Shown here one piece after another: positions 1 to 7,845 of a stretch of 64,000 bases of DNA. Location: assembly GCA_046328715.1 (NCBI GenBank), contig JAXLWB010000019.1, forward strand, positions 62,001 through 126,000, written 5' to 3'. Each line of letters opens with the position of its first letter. The stretch's first letter is position 1. Both the position numbers and the translations under genes were made by a program. Source of the stretch: JAXLWB01 sp046328715 (GTDB taxonomy: Bacteria; Chloroflexota; Anaerolineae; Caldilineales; Caldilineaceae). A model generated the notes under the pieces. The model had not been told where the DNA came from and ran no database searches. It was given only the letters and a program-made list of their open reading frames with translations.

Positions 1-533
1 CAGGCAATACCCGTTGGCACCCGGATGGCAATTGGGGTCAACTCTTTGCGGTGAAAGTGGCCTTTTACCTCGACCCGCTGACGCGTGACACCGGCTGTCT
101 GCGTGTGATTCCAGGCAGTCAAAGCCCCGATCACTATATCCGCCGCGAAAAGATTAACCTAAATAACTCGGAGGAACTGTTTGGGGTGCCGCCCAGCGAA
201 TTTCCAGGCAACGTGCCGCTGGAAACCCAACCGGGCGACATCGTCATCTTCAACCACGATCTCTACCACGCGGCCTATGGCGGTAGCCAACGGCGACGCA
301 TGTTCACCATGAACTGCACTCGTCACGCCACTACGCCCGAAGATCTGGCAACCGCCCATAAATATCTCTCGATTCATTCGGCGGGTGGCGGCAATTTCGA
401 CACAGGTGCAGGGATGTTCTTCCCGACCATGATCGACACGGCCAACGAGCAACGCATGGTGCATCTGGCACAGCCGATTGCTATTCACGACGAACTTTTC
501 CCGCAGTTCGCCCGCAAGCGGAAAGCGGCGTAA
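1..533 (+). CDS. Phytanoyl-CoA dioxygenase (PhyH) family protein, 5' end outside window
   Basis: The frame is open to the left edge, so the N-terminus is missing. Reading from base 3 gives an iron-binding HxD motif (WHPDGNW) just inside the window, followed by VAFYLDPLTRDTGCLRVIPGSQ, typical of the PhyH double-stranded beta-helix core. The distal metal histidine is probably in FNHDLYHAAYGG, with a downstream Arg (SQRRRMF) suited to 2-oxoglutarate binding. Family members are Fe(II)/2-oxoglutarate dioxygenases; the substrate cannot be told. A GTG at 51 could be mistaken for a start, but it lies after the HxD motif and would delete it. A HAD-family gene follows 8 bases later, suggesting one transcript. 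A second PhyH gene is at 37268. Confidence 0.85.
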   Translation, partial: GNTRWHPDGNWGQLFAVKVAFYLDPLTRDTGCLRVIPGSQSPDHYIRREKINLNNSEELFGVPPSEFPGNVPLETQPGDIVIFNHDLYHAAYGGSQRRRMFTMNCTRHATTPEDLATAHKYLSIHSAGGGNFDTGAGMFFPTMIDTANEQRMVHLAQPIAIHDELFPQFARKRKAA

Positions 534-541
534 CGCAAGCT

Positions 542-1252
542 ATGAATGCAATCAAAGCCCTCACCTTTGATATCTTTGGCACAGTGACTGACTGGCGATC
601 GACGATCATTCGGGAAGGTCAACGCTTGGGCAGAGAAAAGAAGTTGCAGGTGGATTGGGTGGCGTTTGCCGATGCATGGCGGGGTGGCTATGAACCTGCC
701 ATGCATCGGGTACGCACTGGCCAACTGCCCTGGCTGAAGATCGACACCCTTCATCGCCTAATTCTGGACGACCTGCTACTGAAGTTTGGCATCCAAGGAT
801 TGAGCGAGGCTGAAATCGACCATCTCAACCGGGTCTGGCATCGATTGGCGCCGTGGCCCGATGTCAAGCCTGGCTTGCGGCAGTTGCGTAAACAGTTCAC
901 ACTGGCGGCACTCTCGAATGGCAACATCGCCTTGCTCACCAACATGGCCAAACATGCCAACCTGGGTTGGGATTGCATCCTCTCCGCCGAGTTGGCGCGC
1001 CACTACAAGCCCGATCCCGAAGTCTACCTCACCGCCGCCGACCTGCTCGGGCTGGCTCCGCAAGAGGTGATGATGGTGGCAGCCCATGTTCACGACCTCA
1101 AAGGTGCCCAGGCTGTCGGCTTTCGAACGGCATTTGTCCTGCGCCCGCATGAATATGGTCCCAAACAGACAACCGATCTCACGCCAGATCCCAGCTTTGA
1201 TATCGTTGCAAGCAATTTTATCGATTTAGCAAATCAGCTTGTGACAAGGTAA
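542..1252 (+). CDS. HAD superfamily hydrolase, haloacid dehalogenase type II-like
   Basis: The 236-residue protein opens with HAD motif I (LTFDIFGTVTDW, nucleophile Asp near residue 9), then a helical cap. Motif II is ALSNGN near residue 120, motif III is HYKPDPEVY with the catalytic Lys, and motif IV is the MMVAAHVHDLKGAQAVGFRTAFV segment. This order and the length match the L-2-haloacid dehalogenase subgroup. Such enzymes hydrolyse 2-haloacids, but many homologues are phosphatases of unknown substrate. It lies 8 bases after the PhyH gene and 23 before an SDR gene, so the three probably form a small catabolic operon. The family is secure; the substrate is not. Confidence 0.85.
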   Translation: MNAIKALTFDIFGTVTDWRSTIIREGQRLGREKKLQVDWVAFADAWRGGYEPAMHRVRTGQLPWLKIDTLHRLILDDLLLKFGIQGLSEAEIDHLNRVWHRLAPWPDVKPGLRQLRKQFTLAALSNGNIALLTNMAKHANLGWDCILSAELARHYKPDPEVYLTAADLLGLAPQEVMMVAAHVHDLKGAQAVGFRTAFVLRPHEYGPKQTTDLTPDPSFDIVASNFIDLANQLVTR

Positions 1253-1275
1253 GGGATAAAACAAGAAGAAGAACT

Positions 1276-2049
1276 ATGGAACAGAAACTACTCGGTAAAC
1301 AAGCATTGATCACTGGCTCGGGTACAGGCATTGGGCGTGAGATCGCGCTGGAATTTGCTCGTCAAGGGGCCGATGTGGTGTTGCATTATGCCAACAGCAA
1401 AACAGGTGCCGAGAGTGCAGTGGCCGAAATTCAGGCCGCAGGAGGCAAAGCAACGGCGATTAAAGCTGATCTGAGTCAGGTGAGCGAATGTTTTCGGTTG
1501 GTTGACGGCGCAGCCGAGTTTCTCGGTGGACTAGACATTCTGGTCAACAATTCCGGTATCACCGAGGTGTGGGATTTCCAGAGTGTCACCCCGGAGCAGT
1601 TCGACTTGCTTTACAACGTCAACATTCGTGGCCAATTTTTCTGCGCACAACGAGCCGTTACCTATATGGAAAAGCGGGGCAAAGGTGTAATTGTCAACAT
1701 GACTTCGGTGCATGGCTTTGCTGGCGCACCCGGGCACTCGGTCTACGCCGGGACCAAGGGAGCAATCATCGCCTGGACACGCGAACTTGGCATTGAACTG
1801 GCAGGCAAGGGCATCCGCGTCAATGCGGTGGCACCCGGCTGGATCGAAGTAGAAAGTCACTACAAAAAGTATGAAGGGTACGATACGCAGGCCGGCGGAA
1901 AAGTGATTCCGATTGGTCGAGTAGGCCAGCCGTTGGACGTCGCAAAAGTCTGTGTCTTTATGGCAAGTGACGATGCCGCCTTTGTGGTCGGCGCAACCCT
2001 ATTGGTAGACGGTGGAACCGTGGCGCTGATGTCGCTTGCCGCGGGATGA
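1276..2049 (+). CDS. SDR family oxidoreductase (3-oxoacyl-ACP reductase/glucose dehydrogenase-like)
   Basis: This 257-residue classical SDR has the Rossmann glycine motif GSGTGIG near residue 14, the NNSG motif near 90, a Ser in the MTSVHG strand, and the catalytic YAGTK (YxxxK) pair near 158. The C-terminus, with VVGATLLVDGG, is typical of the family. It is a cytosolic NAD(P)-dependent alcohol/ketone oxidoreductase; in this setting a sugar or sugar-acid substrate is likely but unproven. It follows the HAD gene by 23 bases and is the last gene before an FKBP that has its own spacing and ribosome site. Confidence 0.9.
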   Translation: MEQKLLGKQALITGSGTGIGREIALEFARQGADVVLHYANSKTGAESAVAEIQAAGGKATAIKADLSQVSECFRLVDGAAEFLGGLDILVNNSGITEVWDFQSVTPEQFDLLYNVNIRGQFFCAQRAVTYMEKRGKGVIVNMTSVHGFAGAPGHSVYAGTKGAIIAWTRELGIELAGKGIRVNAVAPGWIEVESHYKKYEGYDTQAGGKVIPIGRVGQPLDVAKVCVFMASDDAAFVVGATLLVDGGTVALMSLAAG

Positions 2050-2155
2050 GGTTTAGCACTTTTCGGTTGCCTTGTGGTTAAATCATCACTTCTTGAATGC
2101 AAATACTCTGTTCTCGTTCGTAGAATAGACCCAAAATAATAAGGAGCTACGTTTC

Positions 2156-2506
2156 GTGATTACAACAGCATCAGGATTGCAGTACGAAGATGTAACCGTT
2201 GGTACCGGTGCCGAGGCCAAGGCCGGTATGAATGTCAGCGTTCACTACACTGGCTGGCTGCAAAAGCCCGACGGCAGCGCCGGTGCCAAGTTCGATTCAA
2301 GCAAGGATCGCAATCAAGCCTTCAAATTTCCACTGGGTGGCGGACGTGTCATCAAAGGGTGGGACGAAGGCGTGCAAGGAATGAAAGTCGGCGGTTCACG
2401 CCGCTTGATCATTCCAGCCAAGCTCGGCTACGGCTCGTCTGGGGCGGGCGGTGTCATTCCACCGAATGCTACACTGATCTTTGATGTGGAGTTATTAGGA
2501 GTGTAA
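2156..2506 (+). CDS. FKBP-type peptidyl-prolyl cis-trans isomerase
   Basis: A single FKBP domain of 116 residues, cytosolic because no signal peptide is present. Hallmarks are SVHYTGWL, a basic loop with FDSSKDRNQAFKFPLGGGRVIKGWDEGVQGMKVGGSRRLIIPAKLGYG, and the closing IPPNATLIFDVELL. These enzymes isomerise X-Pro bonds and assist folding. The start is GTG at 2156, with AAGGAG at 2141-2146 giving suitable spacing. The 106-base gap upstream and a palindromic repeat right after the stop suggest it is transcribed separately from the SDR gene. Confidence 0.93.
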   Translation: MITTASGLQYEDVTVGTGAEAKAGMNVSVHYTGWLQKPDGSAGAKFDSSKDRNQAFKFPLGGGRVIKGWDEGVQGMKVGGSRRLIIPAKLGYGSSGAGGVIPPNATLIFDVELLGV

Positions 2507-2521
2507 AAACACTACTCACCT

Positions 2522-2585
2522 CCGTGTTCTCTGATTTCCATGTTTATAAAAAAGGCTTTGTAAACACGGAAATCAGGGAACACGG
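2522..2585. repeat. Palindromic intergenic repeat, family E (copy 1)
   Basis: Arms of about 25 bases (starting CCGTGTTCTCTGATTTCC) pair with TAAACACGGAAATCAGGGAA on the other side of a short loop, AAAAAAGGCTTTG. A second copy with the same loop and arms lies at 9817-9880, after another gene. It sits just after the FKBP stop between convergent genes, so it could also end transcription. About 15 bases downstream, at 2601-2626, is a segment GGCTTCGGCGTGAGCTCAGC that recurs inside two family A repeats. Confidence 0.75.
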
Positions 2586-2643
2586 AATTTTTATTTAGTG
2601 GGCTTCGGCGTGAGCTCAGCCGAACGTTTGAGGTGCAGGCTCG

Positions 2644-3264
2644 CTAGACCGTTACGTCTTTACGGTGTACCGACACTGCATAACGATCCCCCGTCTGCCA
2701 GGGTGCTTGTTCCCAGGTGGACCAGCGTGCAACCAACGTCAGCTTTGCATCTGTGGCGATCTGGTCATAGCTGGTCAAGGTTAACTTGCTCCAACTGGGT
2801 GGCGTTAGCTCGAAAGCTGCGATCAACAAACCGCCAGGCTTGAGATGTCTCGCCAGATTGGTCACGGTCGCAGCCTCTGTTCCGGGCGTCAAATAGATCA
2901 TGACGTTACCTGCCATCACAATGGCGTCAAAGTGCTTGTCCAGGGTGATGGTGGAAAGATCTGCCAACCGCCAATCAAGCTGCGGCGCTTTGCTGCGTGC
3001 CTGATCAAGCATCACCTTATCCAAATCGACGCCCACGATTTCCACCACGCCGTGCCAACTCAATCCCCATCCGCCCCGTACCACAGCCCGCATCTAACAC
3101 ACGATAGGGCTGAGTTGATTGGCCCTGATAGAGCGATGAAGCAAGCAACTTTTCACAAGATTGGCTTCACCATGCACATCGATCCCCGCCGCAGCGCGCG
3201 CTTCATAGGGGGCGTCGTATTCTGCTCCGGTACGCTTGCGTGTTGCCAGCCAGGGATTGCTCAT
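2644..3264 (-). pseudogene. SAM-dependent class I methyltransferase, broken by two frameshifts
   Basis: Pieces of one methyltransferase lie in three reading frames. The N-terminal part starts at ATG 3264 (MSNPWLATRKRTGAEYDAPYEARAAAG then GIDVHGEANLV), with a ribosome site that overlaps the end of the upstream SDR gene. The SAM motif I, VLDAGCGTGRMGIELARRG, is in a second frame at about 3060-3105. The rest (VEIVGVDLDKVMLDQARSKA... GNVMIYLTPG... LKPGGLLIAAFELTPPSW) is in the third frame to a stop at 2644. One shift lies between about 3120 and 3150; the other is at about 3050, where two bases appear to be missing. It could be a true pseudogene or carry assembly indels. An intact gene would be coupled to the SDR at 3270. 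Confidence 0.8.
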
Positions 3265-3269
3265 CACTC

Positions 3270-4094
3270 CTACACCTTTAGATTGTGCGCCGTCGGGTTG
3301 CCAATAAATCCACCGCCTGCGTTCATCGCCAAGTTGCCGCCATCCATCGGGATGATCGCTCCTGTAATCCACGACGAGGCATCGGATGCAAGCCAGAGCG
3401 CCAGGCCCTTAATGTCCTCGGAGCGGCCAAAGCGACCACGAGGAATACCATGCAGGAAGGTGTTGCGCAGTTCCTGGTTACGCTCCATTCGATCTTCTAA
3501 ACCATTGTTAGGATTGACCACTTGAGCGGGCAGGATGGCATTGACGCGCACACCACGACCGCTCCACTCGGTGCTCAGTTCCTTGGTCATGTGAATGACC
3601 GACGCCATTGCCATGCCGTAGGCCGACTGTTGGCGGGCCAGTGAGCTGACACCGGCAATCGAGCCAATGCTCATGATGCTGCCTTTGCCCTGCTTCAACA
3701 TGCGCCGTCCCGCCTGTTGCGTGGAATAGTAACGGCCAAAGACCAAGCTTTGAAAGACATAGAGCATCTCGTCCATCGTGATCTCTTCGGCAGCCTTTTG
3801 GACGCCGTTGCCTGCTACATTACCCAGCACATCAACTCGCCCGCCAAACTCCTTGTCGATCAGCGCATAGACGCGGTCTACATCCTCATACTTCGACACA
3901 TCACAGGTAAGCGGAATCGCTCGGTGTCCCAGTTTGGCCAGGGTATGGGCACTTTCTTCATTTTTGACGGTGCTAATATCCAGCATAACCAGATGTGCAC
4001 CATTTTCGGCAAAGACAGTCGCCATCGCCTGCCCCATGCCGTTGGCAGTGCCGGAAACAATCGCAACGCGGTCGGTTAGGTCAAACATGTTCAT
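3270..4094 (-). CDS. SDR family protein with atypical active site
   Basis: A 274-residue SDR with the cofactor motif GTANGMG (residues 15-21), a GNVAGNG version of the NNAG motif (91-97), an Ser in MSIGSIAG, and the terminal ITGAIIPMDGGN. The active-site tyrosine is Tyr159 (SAYGMAMAS), but the usual Lys four residues later is Met163. The helix-4 Asn of the catalytic tetrad also seems to be Gln (VFQSLVFG). The fold and cofactor site look intact while proton relay is altered, so the activity may be weak, unusual or lost. It lies downstream of, and on the same strand as, the ABC transporter genes at 4212-7541, about 117 bases away, and runs into the methyltransferase remnant. Confidence 0.85.
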   Translation of the reverse strand: MNMFDLTDRVAIVSGTANGMGQAMATVFAENGAHLVMLDISTVKNEESAHTLAKLGHRAIPLTCDVSKYEDVDRVYALIDKEFGGRVDVLGNVAGNGVQKAAEEITMDEMLYVFQSLVFGRYYSTQQAGRRMLKQGKGSIMSIGSIAGVSSLARQQSAYGMAMASVIHMTKELSTEWSGRGVRVNAILPAQVVNPNNGLEDRMERNQELRNTFLHGIPRGRFGRSEDIKGLALWLASDASSWITGAIIPMDGGNLAMNAGGGFIGNPTAHNLKV

Positions 4095-4128
4095 AGAAGT
4101 CTCATTTCATGGTAGTTGAGAGAGCAGG

Positions 4129-4170
4129 GATTGGTAATTGAGCAATTACGCAATTACCTAATTACCAATC
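4129..4170. repeat. Intergenic inverted repeat
   Basis: GATTGGTAATT pairs with AATTACCAATC, and the intervening bases also contain repeated GCAATTACG units. It lies between the SDR at 3270-4094 and the permease at 4212, both on the minus strand. It may be a weak terminator or another member of the palindromes that fill junctions in this window. Confidence 0.55.
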
Positions 4171-4211
4171 TCTATCCTCTTTGTCTCAAAATTATTCCAA
4201 AAATTCGCCGT

Positions 4212-5063
4212 TCATCCTTTTGTCGCCCCGGCGGTGATGCCGCCAACAAAGCGGTCAGTAAAGATCAAATATAGCAGCGCAATTGGCAGCGAGGAAAGTG
4301 TGGCTGCGGCCATTAAGGGGCCCCAGGAAAACCAATCGCCGCCCGAAAAGGCCCCGATGACACCGTTGGTCAGCATCTTGTTTTCATTGCCACTGACAAA
4401 GACGATTGAGTAAAGCAGTTCATTCCAAGAGGCCGTAAAAGAAAAAATCGCTGCCGTAATGATGCCAGGCAGCGCCATCGGCAAGGTAATGCGCACAATT
4501 GCCTCAATCCGGCTGGCCCCATCAACCATAGCGCACTCTTCCGGCTCATGAGGGACATTGGAGAAGTAGCCGCTGAGCAGCCAGGTGGCAAAGGGAATGA
4601 GGTTGGTCGGATAGGTGAGCATCAGCGCTGGAAGCCCACCTAACAATCCCCAATCCTTCAAAATCTGCGCCAATGGCACAAAAAGGAAGTTTTTCGGTGC
4701 CAAATAGGTGATAAATACCAACGTGCCCGCCACAGCCACACCGGCAAAGCGCAGACGGGCGATCGCATAGCCGGCCATCACCGAAATGGTCACGGAGACC
4801 AGTGTGGTCACCGTTGAAACCAGAAACGTATTCCAAAACCAGGTAAAGAAGCCAGGTGTGGTAAAGACTTCCAAGTAGTTGGCCCAACGTGGATTCTTCG
4901 GAATCAGGAAGTTGCCCGTGAAGTCGTAAATCTCCACATCGGTCTTGAGCGACGTGATCAGGCCCCAGTAAAACGGGAAGAGCAGGACCGCACTCACCAC
5001 GCCCAATAGTAGATAAAAGGGCAACTCCTTGCGAATTGTACGGATGAAGCGGTTCGTTTTCAT
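4212..5063 (-). CDS. Carbohydrate ABC transporter permease (MalG-like)
   Basis: This 283-residue inner-membrane protein has about six hydrophobic segments. The binding-protein-dependent-transport EAA loop, EEPEECAMVDGASRIEAIVRITLPMALPG, is near residues 175-205, where it would contact the ATPase. The C-terminus (IFTDRFVGGITAGATKG) is typical of MalG/UgpE-type CUT1 permeases. With the permease at 5173-6102 it forms the channel, fed by the binding protein at 6195-7541. No ATPase is encoded in this cluster, so the shared CUT1 ATPase at 15514 or another multitask ATPase may energise it. Substrate unknown, probably an oligosaccharide or sugar acid. Confidence 0.93.
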   Translation of the reverse strand: MKTNRFIRTIRKELPFYLLLGVVSAVLLFPFYWGLITSLKTDVEIYDFTGNFLIPKNPRWANYLEVFTTPGFFTWFWNTFLVSTVTTLVSVTISVMAGYAIARLRFAGVAVAGTLVFITYLAPKNFLFVPLAQILKDWGLLGGLPALMLTYPTNLIPFATWLLSGYFSNVPHEPEECAMVDGASRIEAIVRITLPMALPGIITAAIFSFTASWNELLYSIVFVSGNENKMLTNGVIGAFSGGDWFSWGPLMAAATLSSLPIALLYLIFTDRFVGGITAGATKG

Positions 5064-5080
5064 GGTTCAATTCCTATTTC

Positions 5081-5181
5081 AGTAAAACAGTAGGACAGTG
5101 GGTCAGTGAATCAGTAGAACAGTGTAGATTCCCTGACTGATTTACTGTCCACTGTCTTACTGACTTACTGTCCTACTGACT
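5081..5181. repeat. Palindromic intergenic repeat, family C (CAGTAGGACAGT), copy 1
   Basis: Direct iterations of CAGTAGGACAGTGGGTCAGT are answered by the complementary series ACTGTCTTACTGACTTACTG, giving a long imperfect hairpin. It fills the junction between two permease genes and overlaps the last few codons of the upstream permease (stop at 5173). A second copy is at 35703-35772. Confidence 0.75.
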
Positions 5182-6102
5182 CTGCTGGCGGCGTACGCTG
5201 ATCAAGGAGGCGATCACAAGCAAGATCAACACGGGAAACATCGTCATGGTCACAGCGGCACCTAACCCAATCTTGCCCGATGAAAGCGAAAGGGTGTAGG
5301 CGGTTAGCGCGAATAGGGTGGTCGAGTCATTGGGTCCGCCGCGCGTCAAGAGAAAGGGTAGATCAAAATCCCCCAACGTGCCAATGGTAGAAATCAACAT
5401 GACGATAATCACAACCGGGCGAATGATTGGAAACTTGATGCTCCAGAAGGTACGCCAGGCCGACGCCCCGTCGATCTTGCTAGCCTCGACAATTTCGGTC
5501 GAGACCGACTGAATCGCCGCCAGAAAGGTAATGCCGAAAAAGGGCACACCGCGCCAAACATTAACAAAGATCAACGACGCCATCGACCAGCGCTCATCCA
5601 GCAAAAAGGGAATCGGTTGGCTGATGAGACCGAGCTTGTTGATCAATAGATCATTGACGATGCTAAAGGTCGGGTGGAGAATCCATGACCAGATCATGGT
5701 GCTAAAGACGGTCGGCATGATCCAGGGCAGCAGCAACATCGCCTTGACCACCCGCTGCCCGATAAAAGGACGATTGAGCAGGGTAGCGAGCGCCAATCCG
5801 CCAAAAAATTTAAAGACTAAGGCAAACGCAGTATAGACCAGCGAGTTGACCACAGTTCTGGCGAACAGAGTCGTCTTGATTAGTTTGGCGTAATTCTCCA
5901 GACCCGTAAAATGGGCCACAGCACCGATCTGCTTATCGGTAAAGCTGAGATAGATTGCATACACAAAGGGGTAGGCCATCATCACTGTCAAAAAGATAAA
6001 GCCAGGGCTAAGCAACACATAGCCCAATGAACTTTCTTTATGCAGCAATCTGGAAATCAACGCCCCGAAAGAGCGCGGCTGAGAACGTGGTTTGGCTGCC
6101 AT
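5173..6102 (-). CDS. Carbohydrate ABC transporter permease (MalF/UgpA-like)
   Basis: A 309-residue membrane protein with about six TM segments, the first near residues 25-45 (YVLLSPGFIFLTVMMAYPFVYAIYLSFTD). The EAA loop is IVEASKIDGASAWRTFWSIKFPIIRPVV, near residues 210-240. These features place it in the CUT1 sugar transporter permease family. Its partner is the permease at 4212. The C-terminal end (VRRQQSQ) is coded by part of the family C repeat, so repeat insertion may have shaped its tail. Substrate not predictable. Confidence 0.93.
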   Translation of the reverse strand: MAAKPRSQPRSFGALISRLLHKESSLGYVLLSPGFIFLTVMMAYPFVYAIYLSFTDKQIGAVAHFTGLENYAKLIKTTLFARTVVNSLVYTAFALVFKFFGGLALATLLNRPFIGQRVVKAMLLLPWIMPTVFSTMIWSWILHPTFSIVNDLLINKLGLISQPIPFLLDERWSMASLIFVNVWRGVPFFGITFLAAIQSVSTEIVEASKIDGASAWRTFWSIKFPIIRPVVIIVMLISTIGTLGDFDLPFLLTRGGPNDSTTLFALTAYTLSLSSGKIGLGAAVTMTMFPVLILLVIASLISVRRQQSQ

Positions 6103-6116
6103 TCGTCTCTCCGGTT

Positions 6117-6190
6117 ATGACAAGATGACAAGATGGCCGGATGACAGAGCAAATTGATCTTGTCACCTTGTCATCCGGTCATCCTGTCAA
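6117..6190. repeat. Palindromic intergenic repeat, family D (GATGACAAGATGAC), copy 1
   Basis: GACAAGATGACAAGATGGCC and GGATGACAG are mirrored by CTTGTCACCTTGTCATCCGG and TCATCCTGTC, leaving a short loop. It lies between the binding-protein and permease genes of one operon. A second copy follows the dehydrogenase gene at 8820-8937, and a shorter related stretch is inside the E2 gene near 33970. Confidence 0.75.
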
Positions 6191-6194
6191 TCAA

Positions 6195-7541
6195 CTATGT
6201 AAGCAACTCAAGATCCGCGATATCCTTCATCACGCCATCGAGTGCACCACGTGCATCGCCGGTGGAGCAGGCCTGTGAGAAGAGTTTGCCAATCACGACC
6301 TTGTCCTGGATCAAGGCTGCTAGTTTTGTCTGGTTGGGCAATGCGTGCCCTGCGGGCAAGGCCAGTTTGAACATCTCCTTCGCAATCGCCAGTTTCGGAT
6401 CTTCCGGCCAAATAGGCTCGTTTTCATACTTGGGCAGCAGCGGCAGAATGTAACCCTGACCAGCCTTATAGAATTCGCTGAAGTTCTTGATCGAGAAGAA
6501 CTGGCGCATCAAGTCCTTGGCTGCATCCAAGTCGGCCCCTTGCGTGCTGTTCAAAATACCCCACCATGGCAACTGTCCATAACCGAAGCGCCCACCGGGT
6601 CCCTTTGGTGGTAAGGCATGGTTCATCCCTTCCGCGACCTCTGGATTCTTCTGTTTTGCGGGCAAATAGATGGTGTTGACGTTCATCGTCATCGAGAGTT
6701 GGCTGGCCAGGAATGCCGCGTTGTTGGCCCCATCATCATAGCCGACTTCGCCTGGATCGCAGGCATCGTTGTGCAGTTGAATGCAGAATTCCAGTGCATC
6801 CATTGTCTCTTTGCTATCCAGCGCTAAGGAGCCATCTTCGTTGAACTCCTTGCCACCAAAGGCCCAGAGCATAATACGTGGCACGGCATTGCCATCACCG
6901 CCAGCCTTATCGGATAGAGTCAACCCGTAAGGACGGCCCTTTTCTTTGAGCTTCTTACCGAGCGTCAGCGCGTCCTGCCAATTGTCGGGGAAGGTGTCTA
7001 CACCCTCTTCCTTCAGCCAATCCTGTCGATAGTTGACAAACCAGTTGTGCTGACCAATCGGCACGCCGAGCCAGCGACCTTCATTCACCATTTGATAGGG
7101 TGCATTGGGCAGATAACCACCGCCCTCGGCGTCGAGTTCATCGACAATGTCCTTGACATCGACCAAGGCATTGGCAAAGATGGCGGGCGGTGAACTGTAC
7201 TGGATGATATTAGCACCGCCACCGGTCTCAATTGCCGCCTGAATTTTGGGCAACAACTGTGCATCGCGTTCAAAAGTCATGGTGACGTTGTTTTGTGAAG
7301 CCCAATCATTGGCGAACTTCTCAATCACACCGTCTAGCTCAGGCAAAAAGGACCAGGGTCCTCCGAGAAACTTGACGGTTGCGCCTTTGAGTACCGCTGG
7401 TGCGGCAGGTGCTTCGGCGGCAGGTGCGCTTGCCTGGGGCGCAGCGGCGACACAACCCGCTAATGCTCCAGCACCCAGCGTAATTCCCGCAGCTTTCAGA
7501 AAGGTACGACGACTCATCGTTTGGGCGTTGAATGTTGCCAT
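6195..7541 (-). CDS. Sugar ABC transporter substrate-binding lipoprotein (Tat signal)
   Basis: An extracytoplasmic solute-binding protein of the CUT1 type. The N-terminus has a twin-arginine motif (MSRRTFLKAAG) followed by a hydrophobic stretch and a lipobox LAGC, then an Ala/Pro-rich linker. It is therefore expected to be a membrane-anchored lipoprotein exported folded by Tat. I place the start at ATG 7541, preceded by AAAGGAGAG; an upstream in-frame ATG at 7574 lacks a site. The gene is first in the minus-strand transporter operon, and its promoter region (7542-7782) is shared with the divergent dehydrogenase gene, which has a palindromic operator. The ligand is unknown; context favours a sugar or sugar acid. 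Confidence 0.92.
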   Translation of the reverse strand: MATFNAQTMSRRTFLKAAGITLGAGALAGCVAAAPQASAPAAEAPAAPAVLKGATVKFLGGPWSFLPELDGVIEKFANDWASQNNVTMTFERDAQLLPKIQAAIETGGGANIIQYSSPPAIFANALVDVKDIVDELDAEGGGYLPNAPYQMVNEGRWLGVPIGQHNWFVNYRQDWLKEEGVDTFPDNWQDALTLGKKLKEKGRPYGLTLSDKAGGDGNAVPRIMLWAFGGKEFNEDGSLALDSKETMDALEFCIQLHNDACDPGEVGYDDGANNAAFLASQLSMTMNVNTIYLPAKQKNPEVAEGMNHALPPKGPGGRFGYGQLPWWGILNSTQGADLDAAKDLMRQFFSIKNFSEFYKAGQGYILPLLPKYENEPIWPEDPKLAIAKEMFKLALPAGHALPNQTKLAALIQDKVVIGKLFSQACSTGDARGALDGVMKDIADLELLT

Positions 7542-7782
7542 GTTAGTTCTCTCCTTTGAAGAACGTAGGAACAATTTCTATACCGAGGAGCTTGAGACTC
7601 GATCGTCACGATTCAAGTACGTTGCATTGGATTTGTAATTAGTCATTGGGGAATGAGCCAATGATTGATTACAGATCAGAACCACTTACTAAGTTTTACT
7701 GCCAAAGCTGAATTTCTGGAAGCGGTAAATAACGAGCGTATCCTGCTATGCTTGTGAATTGCCCAAACATTTTCGCTAAAAA

Positions 7783-7815
7783 TTGACACCTTGTCAAATT
7801 GGTATACAATATACT
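7783..7815 (+). promoter_or_regulatory. Promoter with overlapping palindromic operator (GTATACAATATAC)
   Basis: TTGACA at 7783-7788 and TACAAT at 7805-7810 are spaced by 16 bases, a good sigma-70-like promoter for the dehydrogenase at 7846. GTATA-CAA-TATAC at 7802-7814 is a perfect inverted repeat that covers the -10. The same 15-base core occurs as the reverse complement at 25197-25213. A repressor bound here would block initiation. The motif resembles UxuR/ExuR-type GntR operators; no GntR gene is visible in the window. Confidence 0.65.
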
Positions 7816-7845
7816 GAATTTTACCCATTCCAAGGAAACCCAACT

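Noticed and set aside
51..533. GTG at 51 as start of the first gene
   Set aside because: The frame is open to the left edge and the HxD iron motif lies upstream of this codon, so it is an internal codon of a truncated gene.
2598..2843. Plus-strand frame opposite the methyltransferase
   Set aside because: It is antisense to recognisable methyltransferase segments and has no protein-like motifs.
7783..7845. Upstream extension of the dehydrogenase gene
   Set aside because: The added residues cover the -35, -10 and operator, and ATG 7846 has a ribosome site and the expected N-terminus.
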